64,000 nt of DNA from the NCBI GenBank assembly GCA_944324905.1, contig CALUYB010000005.1, forward strand, positions 49,976 to 113,975. The letters run 5' to 3'. Each line of letters starts with the position of its first letter. Position 1 is the first letter of the stretch. Of this stretch, positions 8,481 to 17,620 are shown one piece after another. The position numbers were made by a program, and so were the translations under genes. The stretch comes from Candidatus Gastranaerophilales bacterium. Lineage in GTDB: Bacteria > Cyanobacteriota > Vampirovibrionia > Gastranaerophilales > Gastranaerophilaceae. The notes below the pieces were generated by a model that saw only the letters and a list, made by a program, of their open reading frames with translations, ran no database searches and was not told the origin of the DNA.

Positions 8481-8855
8481 TTAATATCCTTTATTTGGTA
8501 CTTTCATAATTATATTTTTAATTTTATATCTTTGAATTTCAACTTTACCCATTGGAGTGTAAATTATTGCGTTCATCCTGTCTAAGCTTTCTACTCTGCC
8601 GACAAGTTCCATAATTTTTCTTGAGAGGGGATTTTTTTTATACATCACTACATCACCGTAGTATTCGTTGTTAACCTCTCTTTGGTAGGTCAGGTCGCTG
8701 CCGTTATTTCGGATTTGAATTAAGCCTGCGCCAACAGTTTTAATTCTGCCATGAGTTTCAACAGCCGGTGTAATAATAGTGTCACAAAATGCTTTTGGTG
8801 TGTGTGACAGTATAATAACAAGTATAATGGCAATAATTTTAACTAGTTTATTCAT
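8481..8855 (-). CDS. Small exported protein, unknown
   Basis: The 124 residues start with a clear signal peptide (MNKLVKIIAIILVIILSHTPKAFC), with cleavage likely near AFC-D. The mature part is basic and beta-rich, containing HGRIKTVGAGLIQIRNN and GRVESLDRMNAIIYTPMGKVEI, which resemble short beta-barrel or SH3-like repeats. I do not recognise a family. It lies four bases upstream of the GGDEF gene and heads that minus-strand operon, so it may be co-expressed with the signalling protein. It is probably periplasmic. Confidence 0.75.
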   Translation of the reverse strand: MNKLVKIIAIILVIILSHTPKAFCDTIITPAVETHGRIKTVGAGLIQIRNNGSDLTYQREVNNEYYGDVVMYKKNPLSRKIMELVGRVESLDRMNAIIYTPMGKVEIQRYKIKNIIMKVPNKGY

Positions 8856-8967
8856 TAAAAATAGTATAGCATATTTTTATAAAGCATATATTTTTTTCAT
8901 ATAAATATACTATGTATTTTTGTTGAATATTTAATAAACTGTTAATGTAGAGTGATGGAGAGATTTT

Positions 8968-10146
8968 TTGCCACTACCGTTAAGACAACAAAATTATAAT
9001 TACCATAACTATGGAACGGTTAAAACCTATCCAAAGAAAGTTTTGCCCAAAAAACAGAAGGTAAAAAAAGTAAATCCTTTTGTCAAAATGTTTAGGTTTG
9101 CACTGGCTTCCTCTCTTTTATGTACTTTTTCGTATTTAATTGCACCAAAGTTGTATTGTGAGTACTTTGAACCGCTTATTTTAAATCATGCTCTAAATCG
9201 AAACATCAAACTCGATGCGAAGCCATATGTTTCTCAATATCTTAACTATGTTCATAATTCTGAACTTTTCGGGCAGAATTTAATTGTTCCATCAAATAAG
9301 CATGTTAAAACAATAGTTCCTATAATTACTTCAGGCGAGTTAACTCTTGTAAATAAACAACTTAATGACCTGTTTGCTAAATATTCAAATATGCACCCAT
9401 CTGTTTATGTTTGGGAATATTCTACAGCTAAAGAGGTTAATATTAACGCTGATGAAAAGTTCCCTGCAGCAAGTATAATAAAACTCCCCATTCTTTTTGA
9501 ATTATTTAGAAAAATTGACAGATGCGAGGCTGACGGCACAGATACTACAGTTTTATCGAAAAAATTATTGTATGATTACAAAAACCAGACGACTGGCTCT
9601 GGTGAATTGCAATTTGGGCCCTTGAATAAATATTTTACGGTTGATTACCTGGCAAAAGTTATGATTACTCATTCTGATAACTCTGCAACTAATATGTTGA
9701 TAGAAGAAGCAGGCGGAATGGGTGCAATTAATTCTTCAATGCGTTCATTAGGACTTGATAAAATCGAGCTTAATAACAGATTGCCCGATTTAGAAGGCAC
9801 AAATAAAATTAGCGCAAAACAGATTGCTACACTTTTGTACAATCTTGATAACCCTAATTTTTTGAGCGATAAAAGTAAAATTACTATAAAAGAGTATATG
9901 GCAAATGTTAAAAATCGCAGTTTGCTGCAAGCAGGTTTGCCATCTGAGGCTATTTTAATCCACAAAACCGGTGACATTGGTAAAATGCTTGGTGACGCGG
10001 GGATTGTCTACGCTCAAAACGGCAGAAAATACATTGTTGTTATACTTGTTAAACGTCCACATAACGACTACACAGCGCGTGATTTAATTCAAAAAGCGTC
10101 TAAAATAATTTATGATAATATCAATTCAGGAATAGATTTGATTTAA
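8968..10146 (+). CDS. Class A beta-lactamase-fold serine hydrolase, membrane-anchored
   Basis: The 392 residues have a basic, Tyr/Asn-rich cytoplasmic start, one membrane segment (about 41-60) and a C-terminal beta-lactamase domain (about 125-388). Present are SxxK at S169-K172 (ASIIKL), SDN at 236-238 and KTG at 333-335. The omega-loop ExxLN is not standard: the residue three before L268-N269 is K265, so the usual Glu166 general base is absent. It may be a penicillin-binding or other serine hydrolase rather than a resistance enzyme. The start is a TTG seven bases after GGAG; no better ATG exists in frame. Confidence 0.85.
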   Translation: MPLPLRQQNYNYHNYGTVKTYPKKVLPKKQKVKKVNPFVKMFRFALASSLLCTFSYLIAPKLYCEYFEPLILNHALNRNIKLDAKPYVSQYLNYVHNSELFGQNLIVPSNKHVKTIVPIITSGELTLVNKQLNDLFAKYSNMHPSVYVWEYSTAKEVNINADEKFPAASIIKLPILFELFRKIDRCEADGTDTTVLSKKLLYDYKNQTTGSGELQFGPLNKYFTVDYLAKVMITHSDNSATNMLIEEAGGMGAINSSMRSLGLDKIELNNRLPDLEGTNKISAKQIATLLYNLDNPNFLSDKSKITIKEYMANVKNRSLLQAGLPSEAILIHKTGDIGKMLGDAGIVYAQNGRKYIVVILVKRPHNDYTARDLIQKASKIIYDNINSGIDLI

Positions 10147-10147
10147 A

Positions 10148-10172
10148 AAAGGCGGCCAAATAAGCCGCCTTT
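10148..10172. terminator. Bidirectional intrinsic terminator
   Basis: A GC-rich stem AAAGGCGGC / GCCGCCTTT with a seven-base loop lies between the beta-lactamase-fold gene and the convergent aspS, with A residues on one side and T residues on the other. Confidence 0.85.
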
Positions 10173-10178
10173 AGAATT

Positions 10179-11957
10179 TTAGTGAATTTTTGGAAGGTTT
10201 CTGAGTTTTATGTGTAATTCTCTCAGTTGTTCTTCTGAAACATCAGACGGTGCTTGTGTCATTACGCATTTTGCTTGTGCGTTCTTAGGAAATGCAATTA
10301 CATCTCTAATTGAATTTGCCCTTACAAGCAATGCAACAAGTCTGTCTAAACCTAATGCAATGCCGCCATGAGGAGGTGTGCCGTATTTAAATGCGTTAAT
10401 CATAAATTCAAATTTATTATGAATTTCTTCTTCGCTTAATCCAAGAGCCTTAAAGGCTTTTTCTTGAATTTCAGGGTCGTGAATTCTTATCGAGCCGCCG
10501 CCAAGCTCGTTTCCGTTGTAGACGACATCGTAAGCAATAGATTTTACATTTGCTTTATCTGTTTCAAGTTTGTCTAAATCTTCGTAAGCAGGCATTGTGA
10601 ACGGGTGGTGAACACTTACGTATCTGTCTTCTTCTGCTGAGTATTCAAATAACGGGAAGTCAACAACCCAAAGAAGGTCATGTTTTGATTTATCAATCAT
10701 ACCTAATCTGTCGCCAAAGTATAATCTAAACCTGCCTAAAACATCAAATACAACCTTGTGTGAGTCAGCTACAAAGAAAACTATATCGCCTTTTTGAGCG
10801 TCTGCTCTTTTTTGTATTTCATCGATTTGTTCTTGAGTTAAAAACTTAAATACAGGTGATTTTACGGTGCCATCTTCCATATAAGTAACCCAGGCAAGAC
10901 CTTTTGCGCCAAATGAAATTGCAAGATTTCTTACATCATCCATTTCTTTCCTTGAGTATCCTGCAATACCCGGGATTTTGATAGCTCTTACCGTACCGCC
11001 TTTTTCTACAACTGACTTAAATGCTTCAAAAGTTGACGCTGCCATAATGTCAGACACATCAAACAGTTCTAAACCAAATCTTGTATCGGGCTTGTCTGAA
11101 CCGTATTTTTCCATTGCTTCCTTCCAAGTGAGTCTTTTAAATGGTGCTTGAACCTCAACTCCTGCCGCTTTAAACGCGTCAACGATCAAGCCTTCTGCCA
11201 TTTTAATAACGTCATCTTGTTTTACAAAGCTCATTTCAATATCAACTTGAGTAAACTCAGGTTGTCTGTCTGCACGCAAGTCTTCATCTCTAAAGCAACG
11301 TGCTATTTGATAGTATTTTTCAATGCCGCCTACCATTAAAAGTTGTTTAAAAATTTGTGGTGATTGTGGTAGTGCGTAAAATTTACCATCATGAACTCTG
11401 CTTGGTACAAGATAATCTCTTGCGCCCTCAGGTGTTGCTTTTGTCAGGTTTGGAGTTTCGACTTCTAAAAAGTCTTCTTTATTCAAATAATTTCTGATTG
11501 CAGCTACAATCTTGTGTCTTAATGTCAGATTTGAAAGCATTTTTTCTCGTCTTATGTCTAAATAGCGGTATTTTAGTCTTACTTCTTCAGACACATCCTC
11601 ATCATCAAGCACAAAAGGCAGTGCAATTGCTTTTGATAAAATTTCAATATTATCAGGGTACATTTCAATCGTACCTGTTTTTAATTTTTCATTTATAGTG
11701 TCATCAGGGCGTTTTGAAACCTTACCTGTTACTTGTACAACAAATTCGCTCCTTAATTGTTGGAATTTTTCATAAACTTGAGGATTTACTTGTGGGTCTG
11801 CTACAACTTGAAAAAGCCCGCTTCTGTCGCGAACTTCAACGAAAATAATACCACCTAAATCTCGAACGGTTGATACCCAACCTGCAAGAGTGCATTCCTT
11901 GCCAATATAATCTTCATTTATTTGTGTGCAATTTTGTTTTTTGTAAGACAATTCCAT
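10179..11957 (-). CDS. aspS: Aspartyl-tRNA synthetase
   Basis: Charges tRNA-Asp. The 592 residues match the bacterial type: N-terminal OB-fold anticodon domain (GWVSTVRDLGG), class II catalytic core with the FRDEDLRADRQPEFTQ motif 2 region, a bacterial GAD insertion (about 280-420) and motif 3 GIALGLDRL near the C-terminus. At the position of Pseudomonas aeruginosa His31, linked to relaxed tRNA-Asn recognition, this protein has Leu34, as in the discriminating E. coli enzyme. That hints at a discriminating form (inference). It is divergent from metK. Confidence 0.97.
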   Translation of the reverse strand: MELSYKKQNCTQINEDYIGKECTLAGWVSTVRDLGGIIFVEVRDRSGLFQVVADPQVNPQVYEKFQQLRSEFVVQVTGKVSKRPDDTINEKLKTGTIEMYPDNIEILSKAIALPFVLDDEDVSEEVRLKYRYLDIRREKMLSNLTLRHKIVAAIRNYLNKEDFLEVETPNLTKATPEGARDYLVPSRVHDGKFYALPQSPQIFKQLLMVGGIEKYYQIARCFRDEDLRADRQPEFTQVDIEMSFVKQDDVIKMAEGLIVDAFKAAGVEVQAPFKRLTWKEAMEKYGSDKPDTRFGLELFDVSDIMAASTFEAFKSVVEKGGTVRAIKIPGIAGYSRKEMDDVRNLAISFGAKGLAWVTYMEDGTVKSPVFKFLTQEQIDEIQKRADAQKGDIVFFVADSHKVVFDVLGRFRLYFGDRLGMIDKSKHDLLWVVDFPLFEYSAEEDRYVSVHHPFTMPAYEDLDKLETDKANVKSIAYDVVYNGNELGGGSIRIHDPEIQEKAFKALGLSEEEIHNKFEFMINAFKYGTPPHGGIALGLDRLVALLVRANSIRDVIAFPKNAQAKCVMTQAPSDVSEEQLRELHIKLRNLPKIH

Positions 11958-12013
11958 ACTTTCTAATCCTCATAAATTCTCTTTATAAAGTAATTATAAA
12001 ATAAAAATATTAT

Positions 12014-12041
12014 TTGACCACGATTTTTTTTAAGCTACACT
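12014..12041 (+). promoter_or_regulatory. Predicted sigma-70-type promoter for metK
   Basis: TTGACC (12014-12019) and TACACT (12036-12041) are separated by 16 bases. Transcription would start near 12048, leaving a leader of about 27 bases that holds only the GGAGTGAG ribosome site. There is no room for a SAM riboswitch. Confidence 0.55.
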
Positions 12042-12074
12042 AATATTGTTATATTTTAATTGGAGTGAGTATTA

Positions 12075-13340
12075 ATGGCATTAAAAAATTTTTTATTCAC
12101 ATCTGAATCTGTAACAGAAGGTCATCCTGACAAGGTTTGCGACCAAATTTCTGATGCTATTTTAGATGAATTTTTAACTAAAGACCCAAAATCAAGAGTT
12201 GCGGCTGAAACAACAGTTACTACAGGTATGGCTCTTGTTTGTGGTGAAATTACATCGAACTGTTATGTTGATATTCCATCGGTTGTTAGAAATACAATTA
12301 AATCAATTGGTTACAACGGTGAAGAAGGTGGCGGATTTGATTATAAAACATGTGCTGTACTAACAAGTATTGATGAACAATCAAGTGATATTGCTGGTGG
12401 TGTTAACAAGGCGCTTGAAACAAGAAATGACAACGCTGATACATCAAAAGATGAGACACTTGACATTGGTGCAGGCGATCAGGGTATTATGTTTGGTTAC
12501 GCTTGTAATGAAACACCCGAACTTATGCCTCTGCCTATTTCACTTGCTCACAGATTAGCTTTTCAACTATCAAAAGTTAGAAAAGATAGAACAGTTAACT
12601 ATTTAAGACCAGATGGCAAGTCGCAAGTTACTGTTGAATATGTTGATGGTAAACCTGCAAGAATTGATACAATTGTTATTTCAACTCAACATGACCCTGA
12701 AATTAACGGAATAACTGATAACCAAAAAATTCAGGCGCAAATCCGTGAAGATATGATTAAATACGTCATTGAACCAGTATTTGCAAATGATGCAATTAAA
12801 CCTGATTCAACAACTAAATATTTAATTAACCCCTCAGGTAGATTTGTAATCGGTGGCCCTCAGGGTGATGCAGGTTTAACAGGTAGAAAGATTATCGTTG
12901 ATACTTACGGCGGTTATGCTCGTCATGGCGGCGGTGCTTTTTCTGGTAAAGACCCAACAAAAGTTGACCGTTCAGCTGCATATGCTGCACGCTGGGTTGC
13001 TAAAAACATCGTTGCTGCTGGTTTAGCTGAAAAATGCGAAGTTGAACTAGCTTATGCTATTGGTGTAAGTCGTCCTGTTTCAGTGCTTGTAGATACTTTT
13101 GATACGGGTAAAATTGAGGATGAATGTCTTGCAAAATTAGTTGAAAAGAATTTCGACTTAAGACCTGCTGCAATCATTAAACAATTTGATTTAAGAAATC
13201 TACCAGCTAAAAATGGTGGCAAATTCTATCAAAGACTTGCAGCATACGGTCACATCGGTAGAGTTGATTTTGATGTACCTTGGGAAGATACATCAATGGC
13301 TGCAAAATTAAAAGAACAAGCTCTTGCTTGTGCAAAATAA
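12075..13340 (+). CDS. metK: S-adenosylmethionine synthase
   Basis: Makes SAM from methionine and ATP. The 421 residues carry the signatures [16 protein letters not shown] near the N-terminus, [12 protein letters not shown] in the middle and the [16 protein letters not shown] phosphate-binding loop. It is slightly longer than the roughly 385-residue E. coli enzyme, which is common in other phyla. It is monocistronic: its own promoter lies between it and aspS, and a strong hairpin terminator follows nine bases after the stop. Confidence 0.97.
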   Translation: MALKNFLFTSESVTEGHPDKVCDQISDAILDEFLTKDPKSRVAAETTVTTGMALVCGEITSNCYVDIPSVVRNTIKSIGYNGEEGGGFDYKTCAVLTSIDEQSSDIAGGVNKALETRNDNADTSKDETLDIGAGDQGIMFGYACNETPELMPLPISLAHRLAFQLSKVRKDRTVNYLRPDGKSQVTVEYVDGKPARIDTIVISTQHDPEINGITDNQKIQAQIREDMIKYVIEPVFANDAIKPDSTTKYLINPSGRFVIGGPQGDAGLTGRKIIVDTYGGYARHGGGAFSGKDPTKVDRSAAYAARWVAKNIVAAGLAEKCEVELAYAIGVSRPVSVLVDTFDTGKIEDECLAKLVEKNFDLRPAAIIKQFDLRNLPAKNGGKFYQRLAAYGHIGRVDFDVPWEDTSMAAKLKEQALACAK

Positions 13341-13348
13341 GTGACTTT

Positions 13349-13374
13349 AGCGGCACATTATGTGCCGCTTTTTT
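13349..13374 (+). terminator. metK intrinsic terminator abutting the next gene
   Basis: The stem AGCGGCACA / TGTGCCGCT closes a three-base loop and is followed by a T run. It ends only six bases before the ATG of the DciA-like gene, and no Shine-Dalgarno lies between them. Confidence 0.85.
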
Positions 13375-13380
13375 AATATT

Positions 13381-13896
13381 ATGAGTGATAATTTTTCAAA
13401 TATTTCTGATATTATTGGTGGGAATTTTTTTGATTCTAAAAAAGCGCAGATTGCGCTCAAACATTCGACAATTTTTTCTTTTTGGGCGCAAATCGTTGGT
13501 AAGAAATTTGTAAATTTATCAAAACCTACCTCTATAAGGAATTTCAAATTGCACGTAAGTTGCGAAAATTCTTTTGTTGTACAAGAATTAATGATGTATA
13601 AAAAAGTTTTGTTAAAAAAGCTTTTGCCATATTCCAGTGCGCTTGGGGTTGAGATTTCAGATATTATTTTTGAATATAAAAATTGGAATTCTAATAAAGA
13701 GATATTTCAAGCAGGAGATGATTTTCCTGATTTTTATTCAAATGATGAGCTGTCAAAGGTCAGTGTTGATTTAGAGGCTTTTGAGCAGGTTTTTAAAAAT
13801 ATTGAAAACAGCTCTTATTTAAACGATGAGCAAAAAGAAAAATTTAAAAACAAAATTATAAAATTGCAGCAGGCCAGCAAGTTGCGTTTTTTGTAA
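13381..13896 (+). CDS. DciA-like protein (DUF721)
   Basis: The 171 residues contain a DUF721-type domain at about 20-105 with the typical W35 (FSFWAQIVG), a LHVSCENSFVVQELMMYKK strand-helix and a short C-terminal helical tail. DciA is the ancestral loader or operator of the replicative helicase DnaB; assignment here is by eye. The ATG at 13381 is preferred to an in-frame ATG at 13360, because 13360 lies in the loop of the metK terminator. The following genes (ClpX-type zinc finger, ruvX) make a loose DNA-maintenance neighbourhood. Confidence 0.7.
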   Translation: MSDNFSNISDIIGGNFFDSKKAQIALKHSTIFSFWAQIVGKKFVNLSKPTSIRNFKLHVSCENSFVVQELMMYKKVLLKKLLPYSSALGVEISDIIFEYKNWNSNKEIFQAGDDFPDFYSNDELSKVSVDLEAFEQVFKNIENSSYLNDEQKEKFKNKIIKLQQASKLRFL

Positions 13897-13962
13897 ATTT
13901 CTTGTAATGTTTTAAAAAAATGTATAAAATAGTTATAACGTAGATTTTTTTTAAGGTTTTAT

Positions 13963-14229
13963 ATGAGTGAGAAAGAAAAAAAAGTTGTTTCCATAGGTTC
14001 AAAAGCAAAAAAACAAACTGAACCAAAAGACACGCCAAAAGTTGAACTTGAGTATTGCAGTTTTTGCGGTAGACCAAATACTATGGTACCTAAATTGGTA
14101 AAAGGCCCAGGGGTCAATATTTGCTCAGAATGCACCCTAATTGCAGTTCAGTATTTGATTTTGCAAGATGGTGCTTTATCTGCAGAGGCTCAGAGGATAA
14201 TTGATATGCTCTGGGGCACTAAAAGATGA
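13963..14229 (+). CDS. Stand-alone ClpX-type zinc-binding domain protein
   Basis: The 88 residues have a charged Lys-rich N-terminus and then one treble-clef zinc finger of the ClpX N-terminal type: C32 and C35 (YCSFCGRP), C54 and C57 (NICSECTLIAV). No AAA+ ATPase domain follows; the gene ends within 30 residues. In ClpX this domain dimerises and binds substrates and adaptors, so a free copy might modulate ClpXP or act independently (inference). The next gene starts inside its stop codon (ATGA overlap), so the two are coupled. Confidence 0.85.
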   Translation: MSEKEKKVVSIGSKAKKQTEPKDTPKVELEYCSFCGRPNTMVPKLVKGPGVNICSECTLIAVQYLILQDGALSAEAQRIIDMLWGTKR

Positions 14230-15863
14230 GCCAGTATTCAAAAATTCAGCTCAGGGGGCTCGTGCTGCAAGCTGTTTTAAAGTTTAAAGATTGCAGTTTG
14301 CCCAATGACAAAGAAATTAATTCATGTATTAAATTTCTTAATGGTTTGGATGAAAAGGAATTTATTGCAAGTTTACTATTAAAAGAAATTTCTACCCAAT
14401 CTACACAGTATGATAGCATTTTAACTCTTTTACTGTTTAGTATTTGTGATGCAAAAGTACTGTCTGAGCAGGTTTTTAAATTGCTTGGCGATAAAAATGT
14501 CCCTGATATTAAAAAAATGCACTTGATAAATATTTTGCGCGAAAGCGGACAGAGTGTTGATTATAACTTTATACAAACTCATATAAATAACCCTGATGAA
14601 ATTATAGACAGTCAAACAAAAAAATTTTTACAAGATGCACAAATGAGTCCTGAGGTATTAATCGACTTTTTTGATTTTTATTTTACAGTAAGCACTGATG
14701 ATAAAAATATGCTTGTTAACTCTATTATAAACGACTACTCGGGTGATGAGCTTGCAAATGTATTAGAACCTTTTGCTTATTTTTATCCTAAAGTTTATAT
14801 TAATGAGAATATTTTAAACGCGTATTTGGAATCAAAATCACATATTGCACTAAAGCCGCTAAAGTGGTGCAGCGAGCATTTAAGTGATGAAAATTTGTCT
14901 AAAATTGCAAAAAAAAATTATAAAAAACTCGCGATGAGTGGTTTGGATGTGAATAAAAACGAGCGCGAAATTTTTTCAAAATTTTTACAAGATTCTACAC
15001 CTATGAATTTTTGGTTTTCCTGTGCAGATGGCAACTCAAATATTTCTTGTGTTTTTGCAAGGAATAAAAGCAATGGTTTCATTCAGACATTTTTCACTGT
15101 TTTTAATTTGTACAGCGGCCCTGTTGCCTCATTTGGGTTTAATGAAATAACTAAGCATGATTTTAATGTAATACTAATGAGGTTTTTTAAATCTTCAATT
15201 CATGCAAAAATTTCACTAAAGGATGGGAAAGCCATCTTTGATACTTTAGCCTCAAGGGGTTGGAAAGATAACATAAAAATTCCTTATGAATTTATTTGCT
15301 GGAGGCGTCTAACATACGATGTTGAGCCTAACAGCTCCAAATTTAGCGATATTTTAGGCCGCGATTTGAAAAAAAATAAAGTTAACAAAAAAGTTGTTCA
15401 AGAAATTTTAAACACTGATTTATTTTCAAGTTGGTTTTTTGACTGCAAGAAAATTCCGCAGATTTCAGATGTTGTCGATACACTTACAAATAACATTCCG
15501 ACCGATATTGAAAAAGTTAATGAAATTGTAAAAAATGCTGCAAGTAGTCTTTTTTGTGAACCTAATTTTAAAGAAAAATTAATTGAAAAAATTTATTTTC
15601 AGTCTTTCATTCTTTTAAAATCAAATATGCCTAATGCTGCAAATTCGCTGTATAGCTTGACTTTTGATGAAAATATCGTGTTTGAATTTTTATTAACAAT
15701 TATTAAAAAGAGTCTGTATTTTTATTTTATAAATGAAATGTACGAACAAGAAAATAACTCATCAAATATTTTTTCAAAAAATGCTGCCGATGTTCAAAAT
15801 TCTGATACTGCAAAAAGAATACTTAAAATTATTGAGGAAGAATGGGTATTAAGGGAAGAATAG
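14226..15863 (+). CDS. Large helical protein, unknown
   Basis: The 545 residues are predicted mostly helical, with no signal peptide, membrane segment or recognised catalytic motif. The first 200 residues look like irregular helical repeats (LLLFSICDAKVLSEQVFKLL and similar). The middle contains an aromatic patch around FWFSCADGNSN and a SRGWKDNIKIPYEFICWRRL stretch. It is coupled to the upstream zinc-finger protein by ATGA, and ruvX starts inside its 3' end (22-base overlap), so it belongs to this operon. I cannot name a family. A scaffold or DNA-maintenance role would be guesswork from position. Confidence 0.8.
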   Translation: MSQYSKIQLRGLVLQAVLKFKDCSLPNDKEINSCIKFLNGLDEKEFIASLLLKEISTQSTQYDSILTLLLFSICDAKVLSEQVFKLLGDKNVPDIKKMHLINILRESGQSVDYNFIQTHINNPDEIIDSQTKKFLQDAQMSPEVLIDFFDFYFTVSTDDKNMLVNSIINDYSGDELANVLEPFAYFYPKVYINENILNAYLESKSHIALKPLKWCSEHLSDENLSKIAKKNYKKLAMSGLDVNKNEREIFSKFLQDSTPMNFWFSCADGNSNISCVFARNKSNGFIQTFFTVFNLYSGPVASFGFNEITKHDFNVILMRFFKSSIHAKISLKDGKAIFDTLASRGWKDNIKIPYEFICWRRLTYDVEPNSSKFSDILGRDLKKNKVNKKVVQEILNTDLFSSWFFDCKKIPQISDVVDTLTNNIPTDIEKVNEIVKNAASSLFCEPNFKEKLIEKIYFQSFILLKSNMPNAANSLYSLTFDENIVFEFLLTIIKKSLYFYFINEMYEQENNSSNIFSKNAADVQNSDTAKRILKIIEEEWVLREE

Positions 15864-16270
15864 TCGCGCTTGATATTGGTACAAAGAGAATCGGAGTTGC
15901 TGTTTGTGACCCCATGTGGATTGTTGTATCTAAAGTTGGTCTTGTCGAGAGAAAAAACAGTCCAAAAGGTGACCAAATGGCGCTTGATGAAATTAAGAAG
16001 ATATGTGATGAATATAATACAAAGACAATACTAATTGGAGTCCCGTACAATATGGATGGTACACTTGGTTTTCAAGCTCAAAACTGTATTGATTTCATTA
16101 AGCCTCTTGAAGGCGAATATAAAATTTTATATCATGATGAAAGATTAACTTCTTTTGAAGCTGAGGAAATGCTTAAAAAAGAAGGAAAAAAATACACAAA
16201 AAATAAAGGTATGGTTGATGTATTGAGCGCATGTATAATTTTACAAGATTACATAAATGAAAAGGGATAA
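15842..16270 (+). CDS. ruvX: YqgF/RuvX-family putative pre-16S rRNA nuclease or Holliday junction resolvase
   Basis: The 142 residues have the RNase H-like fold of YqgF: VALDIGTKRIGVAV at the N-terminus with the first catalytic Asp, GVPYNMDGTLG in the middle and DERLTSFEAEE before a C-terminal VDVLSA segment with the last acidic residue. Family members process the 16S rRNA 5' end in E. coli and have been proposed as resolvases. It starts within the preceding gene and is followed two bases later by a DUF1292 gene, an order also seen in Firmicutes (yrrK-yrzB). Confidence 0.93.
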   Translation: MGIKGRIVALDIGTKRIGVAVCDPMWIVVSKVGLVERKNSPKGDQMALDEIKKICDEYNTKTILIGVPYNMDGTLGFQAQNCIDFIKPLEGEYKILYHDERLTSFEAEEMLKKEGKKYTKNKGMVDVLSACIILQDYINEKG

Positions 16271-16272
16271 AA

Positions 16273-16539
16273 ATGAAAGAAAATGAATTTGAAATTATAA
16301 AAACGATTGGTGATAATGGAGAGGAAATTGAATTAAAATTAATTGACATTATAAACGTAAACGATGTCGATTACGCGCTATTAGTTCCTGCAGATACTGA
16401 TGTAGACAGCGATGAGGAGTGCGAAATTGCCCTTATGAGGTTAAAGGAAAATAATTCTGAATACGTTTTTGAAACAATTGAAGATGACGATGAGTTTGAG
16501 CTGGTATCTCAAGCCATAATTGAGGATGAGGCAAATTAA
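16273..16539 (+). CDS. DUF1292-like acidic protein
   Basis: The 88 residues are very acidic (runs such as TDVDSDEECE and EDDDEFE) with a beta-rich pattern: GDNGEEIELKLIDIINVNDVDYALLVP and later EYVFETIEDDDEFELV. This matches the YrzB/DUF1292 family, whose function is unknown, and the position right after ruvX supports it. It probably ends the operon that begins at the DciA-like gene. The convergent gene's stop is two bases away, leaving no terminator space. Confidence 0.8.
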   Translation: MKENEFEIIKTIGDNGEEIELKLIDIINVNDVDYALLVPADTDVDSDEECEIALMRLKENNSEYVFETIEDDDEFELVSQAIIEDEAN

Positions 16540-16540
16540 A

Positions 16541-17620
16541 CTATTTGCCTAAACTCATAACATTTGTTATTTCACTCAATGTTTTAGTGTTTTCTTGAAC
16601 TTCGCCATCAAATTGCGTGCTTAGTTTTACTCTTTTATTCCTGAAAAGCATATCGCAAAATGCTTCAAGCCTTGTAACAAAGCCGGCTTCGCCTGTGTGC
16701 TCATCTATTGAAAGATTTAAAAGCGGTTTTTGGAAATTTTTCGCTTTTCTTTTAATGTCTTCAATCATAAGTGAATCAGGCCCGCAGCCAAAAGCTGTTA
16801 TTGTAATTATGCCATCGATTTTATTGTCTTTTAAGTAATGTCCGGCGCAACCTGTAACTTCCATTTGATTTGCCCAGTAGGGTGTTGTATCTAGCGCACA
16901 AATTCCGCTTTGAAGTTCGCCATCTGTTAATTGGTAAGCATTGTGGACAATAACACCCATATTTTTTAGTTTTTTAAATATGTCCATGCAGGCTTTTTTG
17001 TCGTATATATTGTAGCCATGGGCAACAAGGGCAATGTGAATAACTCCTTGAGAGTCTTCTGACTTCGGTGCAATTACAACTTTTCCTTCCATGGCATTTT
17101 TAAGTGCTTCTTCAAAGCTTAAACCTTGTTGCATCATTACTCTAAAGTTGTTTTGAACAACAAAACCAGCTCTAGAGGCTTCTTTTATAAGTTTTTCATT
17201 GGTTATGCCAAAGGGTTTTACCGCTTGTTTTAAAAATTCATAAAGTCCGAGATTTTTTTCAGATTTGTCTAAAGTTGCCTCTATTATTTCAAAATCACCT
17301 TTTACGACATTTCTTATTAAATCGGGCAAGCCTCTAATTTTTGAGCAATTGTAAATTTTTGGGGCAATTGATTGAATAGATGGAACAAATATTTTTTTAA
17401 TGCCCTTGTTTACAAGCTCTACAATATGACCGACATATATTTTTATAGGCAGGCAAGTTTCTGTGACTACAAGGGATGAGCCTTGCGATAGAGTTTTTTT
17501 AGTAGTGGGCGCACTTAGGATTATTTCTATTCCTAGATGATTAAAAAAGCCCCAGTAATACGGAAAATAATTGTAATATGATAATGCCCTTGCTATGCCG
17601 ATTTGTTTTTTTTGTTTCAT
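16541..17620 (-). CDS. DUF2229 / acyl-CoA dehydratase-related iron-sulfur protein
   Basis: The 359 residues resemble the DUF2229 part of 2-hydroxyacyl-CoA dehydratase activase-type proteins: IGIARALSYYNYFPYYWGFF at the start, LSAPTTKKTL, TETCLPIKIYVGHI, then cysteines in YNCSKIRGLP, GCAGHYL and FGCGPDS that could hold an iron-sulfur cluster. There is no ASKHA-type ATPase domain, so this is the small stand-alone form. No substrate can be deduced. The ATG follows GATGGAGA. It is a single gene, divergent from the M16 peptidase. Confidence 0.75.
   Translation of the reverse strand: MKQKKQIGIARALSYYNYFPYYWGFFNHLGIEIILSAPTTKKTLSQGSSLVVTETCLPIKIYVGHIVELVNKGIKKIFVPSIQSIAPKIYNCSKIRGLPDLIRNVVKGDFEIIEATLDKSEKNLGLYEFLKQAVKPFGITNEKLIKEASRAGFVVQNNFRVMMQQGLSFEEALKNAMEGKVVIAPKSEDSQGVIHIALVAHGYNIYDKKACMDIFKKLKNMGVIVHNAYQLTDGELQSGICALDTTPYWANQMEVTGCAGHYLKDNKIDGIITITAFGCGPDSLMIEDIKRKAKNFQKPLLNLSIDEHTGEAGFVTRLEAFCDMLFRNKRVKLSTQFDGEVQENTKTLSEITNVMSLGK

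Noticed and set aside
12042..12074. Possible SAM riboswitch before metK
   Set aside because: The predicted transcription start leaves only about 27 bases of leader, too short for any SAM riboswitch class, and no conserved helix pattern is visible.
13360..13380. ATG 13360 as start of the DciA-like gene
   Set aside because: It lies in the loop of the metK terminator, has no ribosome site, and the seven extra residues are hydrophobic and unlike the family start.
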